Positions 1 to 8,932 of a stretch of DNA of 64,000 nt are shown piece by piece. The notes under the pieces were generated by a model. The model had not been told where the DNA came from and ran no database searches. It saw nothing but the letters and a program-made list of their open reading frames with translations. This stretch comes from Gigantopelta aegis (lineage: Eukaryota > Mollusca > Gastropoda > Neomphalida > Peltospiridae). The DNA is taken from positions 40,105,740 to 40,169,739 of the forward strand of contig NC_054712.1 in NCBI RefSeq assembly GCF_016097555.1. The letters run 5' to 3'. Numbering within the stretch: the first letter of the stretch is position 1; each line of letters opens with the position of its first letter. A program made the translations under genes and the position numbers.

Positions 1-59
1 AACGTCGCATGCGACGCGCGACGCCTTGTTTTGCAACCACTGCATACCGTCTACGCCGC
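1..59. repeat. Short GC-rich palindrome at the window edge
   Basis: The first bases contain a perfect 14-bp palindrome, CGTCGCATGCGACG, at about 4-17. The sequence around it is rich in CpG, unlike the AT-rich DNA that follows. It may be the tip of an element that starts outside the window. Nothing more can be said from the sequence. Confidence 0.3.
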
Positions 60-66
60 CCCTGAA

Positions 67-91
67 TAATAATAATAATAATATTAATATT

Positions 92-143
<52 letters not shown>

Positions 144-145
144 TA
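67..145. repeat. AAT/ATT microsatellite with mirrored halves
   Basis: Runs of AAT switch to ATT, back to AAT and then to ATT, so the tract is self-complementary and could fold. It separates the CpG-rich edge from the AT-rich DNA leading to the BIR gene. It looks like an ordinary microsatellite. Confidence 0.85.
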
Positions 146-394
146 TTGATGACTTTTAAAAGTCAAATGTTCTTTGTGAAAGGAACAAAGGCTTGAAAAA
201 TCAGCACCTTTTATTGGAAATAGAAAGAAATGACATATCAGCAAAATATCAACTTTGGGACTGTTTAGTATTTATCATAATATTAAAATTAAGCAAGTAA
301 TTTTGAAGCAGGATGGTTAGACCCCTCATTAATATAATGATAAATATTAATTTTAGCAGAGATGTGGGGTCTAGACTGGCAGTAGTAAGGGGGC

Positions 395-850
395 CTGGAT
401 GACATTCTGACCTACTTTCCATGACCTTGACCTTGGTGTAGGTGTGACGTCATAGTCTGACCTTGGCATAGATGTTTAGGTGTGTGACCGTGAAGAGGAT
501 AACACCCTGCCCGTGTCCCTGACCGACTTAGGTTGGTACTGACATCCTTGGACTGGCTCAGACGAATTTGTTTACAATTGACTGACTTGGAGGACAATGA
601 CTGGTATACCTGGGCAGGTGTGCGACATTGGTGCAAGTCATAGCCTTGACTTACTTGGTGTGTGACTCATGGCTTAGCCTTGACCTACCTAGAGGAGAGT
701 GACTGGTAGGCAGGCGTACGACTTTGGCACAGGTGTGTGACCGACTTCCATGAATAACCGTGCCCTGACCTACTTAGACTAGTTCCGTTGTGTCCTTGGA
801 CTCCCCTGACTACTGTCCTTGGCCTAGTTACGACTGGCCTTGGCCTATGT
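395..850 (+). promoter_or_regulatory. Upstream region rich in TGACCT half-sites
   Basis: This stretch has no convincing ORF but repeats short words: TGACCTACTT, CCTTGACC, TGACCTTGG and GACTGGTAGGCAGG. TGACCT is the nuclear-receptor half-site, and TGACCTTG is the extended NR5A/ERR type (reverse of CAAGGTCA). At least seven TGACCT or TGACCG words precede the TATA box of the BIR gene. The spacing is irregular, so these may equally be remains of a degenerate minisatellite. Function is inference only. Confidence 0.35.
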
Positions 851-865
851 AGGCTCTTATTTGGA

Positions 866-900
866 TATAAAAAGGGGTGTTTTGTTAGTAGCGTCATTCA
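866..900 (+). promoter_or_regulatory. TATA box and likely start region of the BIR gene
   Basis: TATAAAAAGG starts at 866 and a pyrimidine-rich initiator-like sequence (GTCATTCAC) lies about 28-30 bp downstream. The BIR start codon is 104 bp after the TATA box, leaving about 70 bp of 5' UTR. A strong TATA box close to an intronless ORF is more typical of viral or retrogene-type units than of housekeeping metazoan genes. Confidence 0.6.
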
Positions 901-969
901 CTTGCCGAAAGTTCTGTAAACGAGATCTAGTTTTGCATTGGAGTTTGAAGATATTCTGGTACGAAGAAA

Positions 970-1509
970 ATGACATCGGGATATTTGAGCAGTATTAGTA
1001 GCAGTAGCAGTAGCGACGAGGACGACGTCTTGGTCTGTAAATGTTCAGAAAGACACACAATCAAATGTAAAAGAGTGACTACCAAACAAGATGAGAAGAA
1101 GAAGAGTATTCATTATACGGATCAAACGGATGCTACACGTGAAATTGGGGTTGGAACTGAAGGTGACGAACTCGTGGATGAACCCACAGATCAGACGGAT
1201 GCTGCCTGTGAAACAGATGCTGCCGGTGAGGAAGACTGCTATTCAAGACGTTACTTGTTCTGTCATCGTCCCGAAATGAGACATTTCTATGCCCGAAAGC
1301 TGACGTATGCTTGGTGGCCCATACAATTACGTCAAAAACCAAAAGAACTTGCCAGGGCCGGTTTCTGCTACACGGGAGACCACGATGCCATCACCTGTTA
1401 CTGTTGCGGACTTCACGTCTACCGATGGAAAAAGACAGACGACCCAGTGATGGAACATTACAGACTCTCTCCAAGATGTCCCTATGTGAACAACATGTTC
1501 AGACATTAA
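970..1509 (+). CDS. Intronless single-BIR-domain protein (IAP-like), possibly virus-derived
   Basis: The 179-residue ORF has two parts. Residues 1-95 are low-complexity: a serine run and acidic cluster at 7-19, then a DQTDA motif at 51-55 and again at 74-78. Residues 104-172 form one BIR (baculovirus IAP repeat) domain with all four zinc ligands, C143, C146, H163 and C170, in the exact C-x2-C-x16-H-x6-C spacing, plus the AGF.YTG and W..DDP..EH signatures. There is no RING, UBA or CARD. BIR domains bind caspases or IAP-binding motifs and block apoptosis, but this protein's partner is unknown. The ORF is intact, intronless, has its own TATA box and a poly(A) signal 40 bp after the stop. Such compact BIR genes are known from malacoherpesviruses and reported from adintovirus/Polinton-type elements; a host IAP retrogene is the alternative. 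Virus origin is inference. Confidence 0.8.
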   Translation: MTSGYLSSISSSSSSDEDDVLVCKCSERHTIKCKRVTTKQDEKKKSIHYTDQTDATREIGVGTEGDELVDEPTDQTDAACETDAAGEEDCYSRRYLFCHRPEMRHFYARKLTYAWWPIQLRQKPKELARAGFCYTGDHDAITCYCCGLHVYRWKKTDDPVMEHYRLSPRCPYVNNMFRH

Positions 1510-1548
1510 ATGTTTCAGACACTTGTGTGCTATGTTTTCATGTTGTGA

Positions 1549-1554
1549 ATAAAA
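1549..1554 (+). terminator. Poly(A) signal of the BIR gene
   Basis: AATAAA lies 40 bp after the BIR stop codon. An ATTAAA also overlaps the stop region (1505-1510). The 3' UTR is therefore very short, and the next TATA box follows within 225 bp, which makes the layout compact. Confidence 0.6.
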
Positions 1555-1773
1555 CTGTGAATAACAGGTTTTGCTTTCTTATTTATGTCCTGCGTCCATG
1601 AGTGTGTCTCTGGACGTGTCCCTGTGGTAGTGACACTGGTAAAGGGTAATATTTTGGTAACGATGTTTTTTGGGAGCTCGCACGATGAGATTTGTGCTTG
1701 GGAGGAGGGGCACTGGTCATACGTATCACACACATTCAAACATTCCTGTACCATATCTTTATGCGTCATAAGG

Positions 1774-1781
1774 TATATAAG
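1774..1781 (+). promoter_or_regulatory. Second TATA box, upstream of a short ORF
   Basis: TATATAAG lies 61 bp before the ATG at 1835. Together with the promoter at 866 this gives two consecutive same-strand units, each with its own TATA box, within 1 kb. That layout fits a compact viral or virus-like segment better than host intron. Confidence 0.45.
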
Positions 1782-1834
1782 TAAAATAGTTTTGGAAAAC
1801 TCGTCATTTGAGGTAGAACCTTCAGAGGAGCAAC

Positions 1835-1960
1835 ATGTCAGACCAGTACAAGTTATATGTACCTGACGTGGACAAGTGGACCTGTTTCTATAAACTGCAG
1901 TCACGCAGTAATAGGGCGTGCTATGCTACCAGTTTAAATACATGTAGTCTTTCTAGGTGA
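1835..1960 (+). CDS. Short ORF running into the segment junction (partial, unrecognised)
   Basis: The 41-codon ORF begins MSDQYKLYVPDVDKW. Its last codons fall in sequence that is also present in the opposite-strand copy of this locus near 53400, so the coding part proper probably ends near the junction at about 1933 and only the N-terminal part of a longer gene is here. I do not recognise the family. The initiator context is CAACATGT and a TATA box precedes it. It lies on the same strand as the BIR gene, 325 bp downstream, and may belong to the same fossil element. Confidence 0.4.
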   Translation: MSDQYKLYVPDVDKWTCFYKLQSRSNRACYATSLNTCSLSR

Positions 1961-2075
1961 TGCACGGGATAATTAAGTGATTAGAACATTATTTTGTTTC
2001 CAATTGTGTATTTGGGTAGATTGTTCTATATATCCCTATTTGGAAAATTAAAATTAAATTTATATTATTTTTCAG

Positions 2076-2171
2076 CTGCCATATTCCGCTTCAATGGTCT
2101 GTCCTTTCTGTACACAGCATTTCTGCTAATCAGTCCATTGCTCAGTGTACCATGTGCCATCTCATCTAAAG
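2076..2171 (+). CDS. Piezo mechanosensitive channel, exon 2 (copy in contig 1)
   Basis: The 96-bp exon lies between a TTTTTCAG acceptor and a GTGAGT donor. It encodes a hydrophobic stretch (FRFNGLSFLYTAFLLISPLL, then SVPCAISSKG) that matches the first transmembrane helices of animal Piezo proteins, where human PIEZO1 has LRFSGLSLVYLLFLLLLP. Phase 1 at both ends joins correctly to exon 1 (53776-53848, minus strand, other contig) and to exon 3 at 39944. Piezo is a trimeric plasma-membrane cation channel gated by membrane tension, and this part forms the distal end of the propeller blade. A second copy lies at 53156-53251 on the minus strand with a Ser-to-Phe difference near the exon end (SSKG versus SFKG). 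No exon 1 is seen upstream in this contig; the BIR segment lies there instead. Confidence 0.85.
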
Positions 2172-2184
2172 GTGAGTAATAATT

Positions 2185-2256
2185 CATTTCAACTTATTTT
2201 CGTGCTTATATATCCAATTAAGGTTCAAGCATGCTATCCTGGGCACTCACCTTAGC
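2185..2256 (-). mobile_element. tRNA-headed SINE, family C, 3' part (split copy)
   Basis: This is the left half of a SINE that continues at 4244-4395. The two halves were separated by the inverted-repeat element at 2263-4237. The uninterrupted counterpart is at 52777-53020 on the opposite strand in contig 3. Confidence 0.7.
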
Positions 2257-2262
2257 TATCTG

Positions 2263-4237
2263 TAGGCATCGAAATAAGCATTATGTCTGGTAACCCATTT
2301 ACAGGTTACCACAAAATATAGCCTGGTAACCTATAGGTTACCACAACTATATGAAAGTTAGAATTGAATTCCTGTTACTATTACTTTTAACGTAGACATT
2401 CTGAAATTGTATCGGTGCGCGCGAACATCGGTACAAGAAACGAAATACGGAAGTAAATTTATCTAGTGGGTGCTGCTTAAACGCGATTGCCGAGATTACT
2501 TGCAAGGACGCACGAACACCGGTGCATTTTCTTACGAGAAAACAAAACGCGGAAGTAAATTCATCTAGTGGATGCTGCTTAAAGTTACAGTGTCTGTCTG
2601 GTTACCATATAATAATATCATGCACATATATGAAATACAAGTTCAACTGCACTTTTAAAAAAATTGTGTGTGTTCGCTATGAACGGAGAACGTCAAAAGT
2701 ATACGCTCGATTCGTCGCCTGTGCGGCCATTGCTCGGCAAACCACAAACGACAGCCTGTTGTCAATTTCAGTTAACAGGTGCATTTGCGGATTTGAAATT
2801 GTAGGGTTCGTCTCAAAAAAATGAAATGAGAATTCTTGTGCTGTACAAAGAACGTTCGGTTGAGGATACGTACTATTCTTTCGTTAAAACCGGTTTTGAT
2901 CTTGACAACATACTATCGACAATCGTACCTTCCTATTTAAGAATTAATATTTTATAAAGTGTTAGTAGAACTTTCAAAGTTTAGTTTGTATAACACATTG
3001 ATCATGTATATATTTTTAATAAAATATACTAAAGTAGAAAATGACCGTTTTCACTTTTTAATTTTTCGTGGTAAAATCGACAAATTCAAATAAATATTAT
3101 TTCGTTTGGAAAGAGTAAAGTTAGTTTGTTTTGTTTAACGACATCAGTGTTAGAGCATATTGATTTAATAATCATCTGCTTTTGGATGTCAAACGTTTGG
3201 TAATTTTGACATATAATCTAAGAGAGGAAACCCTTCCCTGACCAAGATAAAAAAAAAATTGAAATATATTTTCTGGGGGAACATGGCCCCACATAAACTT
3301 AGCTCAACGCAGTCTATAACCCCCAACCCTGCTGAAATCCATGCACACACGCCTTGGAAACCCGCTACATTTAAAAAAAAAATTTTTATTATTATTTTTT
3401 TTAGCAAGGGATCATTTATATATACCGTCCCATAGACAGGATATCACATACCATGGCCTTTTATATACCAGTCATTGCGCACTGGCTGGAACAATCCCGC
3501 CGATGGGGGTCTAAGTAATGAATAGAATTAACATATAGTCTTCATAAATGTTACGTGTATCGAACATACCTCTACTCCTAGAGCATTACGTAATTATTAA
3601 CACCCCCTTACATGTAACACATATGCCAACCACTGGTCACTGTCAAAATTTCAAGGCAAATCCCCCACCAACCCCTGGAAAGGTATTGTACCATACCTCT
3701 ATGGATATAAATATATTTTGGAGGTATGAGACGACCCCCTCAATCAAGACAGTTAAATTTGTTCAAAATCACGTGAGAAGTTCAGCGCCTGCGCAAATCG
3801 CGTAAATTCCCAGTTCTGCTGGCGTCCCGCTAATTGAAGAAAAACAAGCTGGCCATTGGGTTTGCAGTTGACCTAGATAATGTAGATAAGCGCGCATTGC
3901 GAAACTGTAGTGATGTGGTTGGCCTTTTATGTACCAAACAGAACTGGATCATCTATTCTAAATGCTTATATAATAAAATTATTCCAGACACTGCAGCTTT
4001 AAATGTGGAATGACTATAATTGCTTGCAATTGCACAAGTGCGTGCGAACATCGATGCAATTCCTTATGAGAAAATGAAACGTGGAAGTCCGGAATGTATT
4101 GCCTGGTTTATGATTGGAAACAAAACTGCCGTTACGTTGAAATTTTTGTCGAGAACGAAACACTGTTCTCGACTTTTCTTACATGTGGTAACCTCCCGGT
4201 AACCTGAACGACCGTTCTTGACTTATTTCGATGCCTG
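2263..4237. mobile_element. Non-autonomous hAT-like DNA element, 1975 bp
   Basis: The ends are inverted copies of AGGCATCGAAATAAG (15 of 16 bp identical including the first base), and TATCTG is directly repeated on both sides (2257-2262 and 4238-4243). The element sits inside a family C SINE whose empty site is preserved in contig 3. It has no transposase ORF. Inside are two direct repeats of about 60 bp at about 2400-2590 and a nested SINE at 3121-3520. A partial relative is at 55877-57185 (minus). The TIR start (C/TAGG) and GAAATAAG core resemble hAT MITEs, but the 6-bp target duplication is shorter than the usual 8. Confidence 0.75.
3121..3520 (-). mobile_element. SINE (family A head, tail 2) nested in the hAT-like element, itself interrupted
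   Basis: The antisense tail starts near 3121 (GTTTAACGACATCAG...) and the body continues to GGCTGGAAC near 3495. A foreign piece of about 127 bp at 3232-3358 interrupts it and is flanked by 8-bp direct repeats GGAAACCC. The same SINE with the same interruption occurs in the related element at 56120-56560, so both insertions predate the spread of the host element. Confidence 0.65.
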
Positions 4238-4243
4238 TATCTG

Positions 4244-4395
4244 GGCTGTCCTGGACGTCCAGGACAGTGGGTTAGTTGTTAGTGGTTAGTGAGAGAAAAG
4301 AGGATGTAATGGTCTTATACCTACCCATTGAATCGTTAAAACCTGCTTTGGGCGAGAGCTGATGGCTTAACCACGACACCACCGAGGCCGGTAAA
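4244..4395 (-). mobile_element. tRNA-headed SINE, family C, 5' part (split copy)
   Basis: The right half of the SINE interrupted at 2257-4243 ends in the antisense tRNA-like head (ACCACGACACCACCGAGG). In forward sense the head is CCTCGGTGGTGTCGTGGT, an A-box-like sequence. Confidence 0.7.
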
Positions 4396-4499
4396 AAAAA
4401 GTGAGTAGCCTTTGTAACCACTAGCTGGCACAGATAATGGTTAAGTAAGCCACCAATCTTATGGGCGATTCCATACTTATGTTGTGGATGGGACATTCA

Positions 4500-4977
4500 C
4501 AGACTTAAGTCAGGTCAGGTCACAGGTGCACATTCAGAGCAAGCTGTTGTAGCACACGCCTGTCTTGGGCTCCTCCGTCCATGGACAGGAAAGGTGGGGG
4601 GGGGGGGGGGGGGGCGCCTGCACTGGCAGGTGCAAGTGAGCACTAGCAGCCCGACTATGGAATTTTGAATGGAGCAAGAATTATGCCAAAAGAGAAAAGG
4701 TGCGCAAATTTGATTGAGGAATTTACATAAAACATTTATGTATGAGGATGGGACAGACTATATATAGGTTATTACATTTGACAGATTAATATTTATTTTA
4801 GCCAAACTGGAAAGAAAATACAATTTCTTCTATACCCCTACAGATGTGAAACTTTCTTACTGTATACATTACGATTGTTATTGCACAAACTAAAAAAACA
4901 CTTAAAAGTTGTGCTCAGTGACAAAAACACATTGTTGTATACTAAAAACCGAGATCTAATCTTGTGGAAGTCAGTTG
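4500..4977. other. Repeat-derived intron sequence with a G run
   Basis: 4525-4590 matches a dispersed repeat also seen at 33350-33430. A G run lies at 4596-4614. From about 4700 to 4975 the sequence matches the reverse complement of 50640-50960, so contig 1 and contig 3 overlap in inverted orientation right up to the gaps. No gene is seen. Confidence 0.6.
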
Positions 4978-5177
4978 NNNNNNNNNNNNNNNNNNNNNNN
5001 NNNNNNNNNNNNNNNNNNNNNNNNNNNNNNNNNNNNNNNNNNNNNNNNNNNNNNNNNNNNNNNNNNNNNNNNNNNNNNNNNNNNNNNNNNNNNNNNNNNN
5101 NNNNNNNNNNNNNNNNNNNNNNNNNNNNNNNNNNNNNNNNNNNNNNNNNNNNNNNNNNNNNNNNNNNNNNNNNNNNN
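4978..5177. other. Assembly gap (200 N)
   Basis: Exactly 200 N separate two contigs. The fixed length indicates a scaffolding placeholder, so true distance and order across it are unknown. Confidence 0.98.
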
Positions 5178-5590
5178 TTGGGCAGTTATGCAGTGTACCC
5201 CTACAGAGTTAATTAGTACATGTATGTAAGTGACAGGATACTGCTACTGTTCTACAATCACCGCCTACATTTCTCAAATGTCATACTTTCTAAGATTATG
5301 AACACCTTGGTGTTCATGGGACATTTTCTTCACTATTGTGTATTCACTGAACAAGTTTCAGAGATCGCTACACAATTTTTAAAACATTAAAAGAAATTTG
5401 AAATTGCTAATCAATTTTAAAGTGACTAGAAATATCACTAATCAAGATTTTGAAAACAAAATGTTCTAATGTAAAATGATTAATTAAAATATCTGTCCAG
5501 AGTTTGCTGCCAGGCATTTGTGAGACATGTTTTTTCACTAACAGATTCTTTTTAATAACTACAATAATTTGAGGGTTACCTAATAAAAGC
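5178..5590. other. Unique AT-rich intron sequence
   Basis: Nothing recognisable is seen: no repeat family, ORF or splice-flanked exon. It presumably belongs to Piezo intron 2. Confidence 0.4.
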
Positions 5591-6278
5591 ACAACAGGCC
5601 GTAAGTGGTCATAAACAGGCCGTAAGTGGTCATAAACAGGCCGTAAGTGGTCATAAACAGGCCGTAAGTGGTCATAAACAGGCCTACTAGGTGGTCATAA
5701 ACAGGCCGTAAGTGGTCATAAACAGGCCGTAAGTGGTCATAAACAGGCCGTAAGTGGTCATAAACAGGCCGTAAGTGGTCATAAACAGGCCTACTAGGTG
5801 GTCATAAACAGGCCGTAAGTGGTCATAAACAGGCCGTAAGTGGTCATAAACAGGCCGTAAGTGGTCATAAACAGGCCGTAAGTGGTCATAAACAGGCCTA
5901 CTAGGTGGTCATAAACAGGCCGTAAGTGGTCATAAACAGGCCGTAAGTGGTCATAACCAGGCCGTAAGTGGTCCAAAACAGGCCGTAAGTGGTCATAAAC
6001 AGGCCGTAAGTGGTCATAAACAGGCCTACTAGGTGGTCATAAACAGGCCGTAAGTGGTCATAAACAGGCCTACTAGGTGGTCATAAACAGGCCGTAAGTG
6101 GTCATAAACAGGCCGTAAGTGGTCATAAACAGGCCGTAAGTGGTCATAAACAGGCCTACTAGGTGGTCATAAACAGGCCGTAAGTGGTCATAAACAGGCC
6201 GTAAGTGGTCATAAACAGGCCTACTAGGTGGTCATAAACAGGCCGTAAGTCGTCATAAACAGGCCTACTAGGTGGTTA
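5591..6278. repeat. 21/23-bp minisatellite with two interspersed variants
   Basis: About 32 head-to-tail units. Variant A (ACAGGCCGTAAGTGGTCATAA, 21 bp) occurs about 24 times and variant B (CCTACTAGGTGG core, 23 bp) 8 times. The order is A4 B A4 B A4 B A5 B A1 B A3 B A2 B A1 B, so a five-unit higher-order repeat (A4B) is clear in the first half. Each unit contains ATAAACA, a forkhead-like word. There are no spacers, so it is not a CRISPR array. Confidence 0.97.
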
Positions 6279-7044
6279 GTGGTTTGAAATGTTTTGAAAT
6301 TGGACACTCCATTTCATGCATTTCAATAAATGTTAATGAGCAGTTATCTCACTATATTCTATCTAAAAATTAAAATAATATATCTATTAACTTTCAAGAT
6401 TTTAAGGTACGTAATTTACCCTTTCTACCCTCTGGCAGTAATGATGATTTTCTTGTTGAAAATATCAGTCTGAATATTTAATGAGTTTCTGGTCGTCCTA
6501 ATGTTTGTAGCAATCCAAACTGGATTTTACTTGAAAAAAAAATATTAGAAAATAAAAGGATGGAATTATAACTACCACAAATATTAGGATGATAGAAGCA
6601 ATGAATATACAGCTCTTCTAGTTATTTCAAACAAGAAAATGCTTTTGCATTAAACTTAACACACACACCTGCCAGACACATGTGTACAACCAAAGAACAA
6701 TATTTCAAGTAATAGTTTTGATTGAGGATGATCTCTAGACCTGTGTTTGTATGTAGTTTTGTAATTATCTGCATTACAGAAGTATAGCTATTGTCAAGTA
6801 CGGCAGAAGCAAGTAAACTTTGGTGGGGCTGACTAAGATCGAGGATGCCCAGTTTTTACGAGGTTCAAGGGGTATATGCTTCCCCATAAAATTTTGAAAA
6901 CTATATGTCCTGCATTCTACAAGTAAAATTTATCTCTGCCATAAGATTTACTACCTTTAATATTTTTTATTCAGAATTATTGGGGGAGGGGGGTAGAGAC
7001 CCCACCTCCCGCCTCGTTCCTCCGTGCCTGACGTTTAGCAGGCA
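6279..7044. other. Intron sequence with a MITE fragment
   Basis: 6470-6620 resembles the palindromic element at 57852-58241 (TTTCTGGTCGTCCTAATGTTTG...CCAAACTGGATTTTACTTG). The rest shows nothing recognisable except a G-rich tract near 6985. Confidence 0.45.
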
Positions 7045-7055
7045 CCTAATAGCAA

Positions 7056-7379
7056 AGGGGCGGGACGTAACCCAGTGGTAATGCATTTGCTTGATGCGCA
7101 ATCAGTCTAGGATCGATCCCCGTCAGTGGAATCATTGGGCTATTTCTCGTTCCAGCCAGTGCTCCACAACTGGTGTAACAAAGGCCATGGTATGTACTAT
7201 CCTGGCTATGAGATGGTGCATATAAAAGATCCCTTGCTGCTTATCGAAAAGAGTAGCCCATGAAGTGGTGACATTGGGTTTCCTGTCTCAATATCTGTGT
7301 TGACCGTAACCATATGTCTGACGCCATATAACCGTAAATAAAATATGTTGAGTGCGTTGTTAAATAAAACATTTTCCTT
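7056..7379 (+). mobile_element. tRNA-headed SINE, family A with tail 1
   Basis: The head has an A-box-like sequence (GTAACCCAGTGGTAATGC) and a B-box-like GGATCGATCCC. The body carries the shared core CAAAGGCCATGGTATG, and the tail ends TAAATAAAACATTTTCCTTC. It is flanked by 11-bp direct repeats CCTAATAGCAA (7045-7055 and 7380-7390), proving a retrotransposition event. Confidence 0.92.
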
Positions 7380-7390
7380 CCTAATAGCAA

Positions 7391-8037
7391 GGGTGTTCAT
7401 TGCATGTCAGAGTTAAATACTGTTACTTTGTGTTGAAAGTAGACAGCTACATGTCTCCGGATTAGCAACTCCCCAAATACTGTAATCAATCTAATAAAGT
7501 TGGAACATTTTATTGCCTGCAGAAATGTAATTTCCAATAGCTGATGAAATGAACCAGATGCTGACTTATTTCAAATGACTAGCCTGCCTAACTGTAAATC
7601 AAATGGTGACTTCTTGATAACAAGTCATTTAAGGATGAACCAAAAAACAACAACAAATACATTGTATACTGACAACTTGCCACTGGCTCCGATTACCAGG
7701 CCTCTGATTAAGCCTTATGTGGTAATGTAATGACGGTGTTATTCAGTTATTGATTAGTAACATATTTACTGCCATAGATACTAAATAAATGTCGCAGTGC
7801 TTTCAATTTTCCATATGGCATTTATTTTTCCATGTGAACATTCAATTTCCTATGTCATTTTTCTTAGGTTATTATTTATTTTTGCAATACTGACAAAATT
7901 AAACTTGTCTCTTACAGTTACACATAACTGCTTATGCAAAACTGCTGTATTCATTTTTTTAATGGCCAGGGTTGTTAGTAATAGTACTGTTAGTATTGGG
8001 TTAATTCTTATGGTAGCTAGTATAGATGAGTATACAA
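7391..8037. other. Unique intron sequence
   Basis: AT-rich with no recognisable exon, repeat family or RNA gene. Confidence 0.4.
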
Positions 8038-8051
8038 CTTTAATCTCCATT

Positions 8052-8382
8052 AGGGGTGGGACGTAGCCCAGTGGTAGAGCGCTCGCTCTATGCGCGGCCG
8101 GTGTGGGATTGATCCCCGTCAGTGGGCCCATTGGGCTATTTCTCGTTCCAGCCAGTGCACCACGACTGGTATATCAAAGGCCGTGGGATGTACTACCCTG
8201 TCTGTGGGGTGATGCATATAAAAGACCCCTTGCTGCTAATCGAAAAGAGTAGCCCATGAAGTGGTGACAGCGGGTTTCCTCTCTCAATATCTGTGTGGTC
8301 CTTAACCATATGTCTGATGCTATATAACCGTAAATAAAATGTGTTGAGTGCGTTGTTAAATAAAACATTTCTTTCTTTCTTT
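8052..8382 (+). mobile_element. tRNA-headed SINE, family A with tail 1
   Basis: Full-length copy with A and B boxes and a CTTT-repeat 3' end. It has 14-bp flanking direct repeats, CTTTAATCTCCATT (8038-8051 and 8383-8396), so the insertion is fairly recent. Confidence 0.93.
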
Positions 8383-8607
8383 CTTTAATCTCCATTTATA
8401 CTGTCATATTTTGGGTAAATACATGTAACTCAAATAGTAGATCAAGCTGAATGATTTGCAGGACTATATAAATGCTAATAAAGGTGACATTGCATCTAAA
8501 AAAAACCCACTTGCATTTACATAACCTCGTGTACATGCAGTGTTCTTAATACTATTACAAATACATACACATAATGCTGTTTGGGTATGAGACATTTTTG
8601 GTAAAGT

Positions 8608-8932
8608 AAGAAAGGAAATGTTTTATTTAACGATGCACTCAACACATTTTAGTTACGGTTATATGGCGTCAGACATATGGTTAAGGACCATATTGAAAGA
8701 GGAAACCTGCTGTCACCACATCATGGGCTACTCTTTTCGATTAGTAGCGAGGGATCTTTTACATGCACCATCCTACAGACAGGGTAGTACATACCATGGC
8801 CTTTGATATGCCAGTCATGGTGCATTGGCTGGAATGAGAAATAGCTCAATGGGCCCACCGACGGGGATCAATTCCAGACTGACCGCGTATCGAGCGAGCA
8901 CTTTACCACTGGGCTACATCCCACCCCCATGT
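8608..8932 (-). mobile_element. tRNA-headed SINE, family A with tail 1
   Basis: Antisense full-length copy, from the tail (GAAATGTTTTATTTAACG) to the head (CACTGGGCTACATCCCACC). It is close in sequence to the copy at 8052-8382, with opposite orientation. Confidence 0.9.

Larger units (their letters stand above)
360..1933 (+). mobile_element. Possible fossil dsDNA-virus-like segment (partial) next to Piezo exon 2
   Basis: The segment holds two closely spaced same-strand units, a BIR gene and a partial unknown gene, each with a TATA box and little spacer. Its right edge is the point where homology to the second copy of the locus stops. Its left edge is not seen, and no terminal repeat can be recognised. 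Candidate families are malacoherpesvirus-like or adintovirus/Polinton-like; nothing in the window decides, because no capsid, polymerase or integrase gene is visible. A host IAP retrogene cluster remains possible. Only a small part of any such element is present. Confidence 0.35.

Noticed and set aside
4875-5229. Frames through the N gaps (also 50270-50600)
   Set aside because: They only bridge undetermined bases.
5591-6278. CRISPR-like array
   Set aside because: Units are contiguous with no unique spacers, and the sequence is eukaryotic intron.
7056-8382. tRNA genes in the GTAGCCCAGTGG...GGATCGATCC segments
   Set aside because: A and B boxes are present, but the sequences lack a tRNA fold over about 75 bp and are always joined to the SINE core; they are SINE heads.
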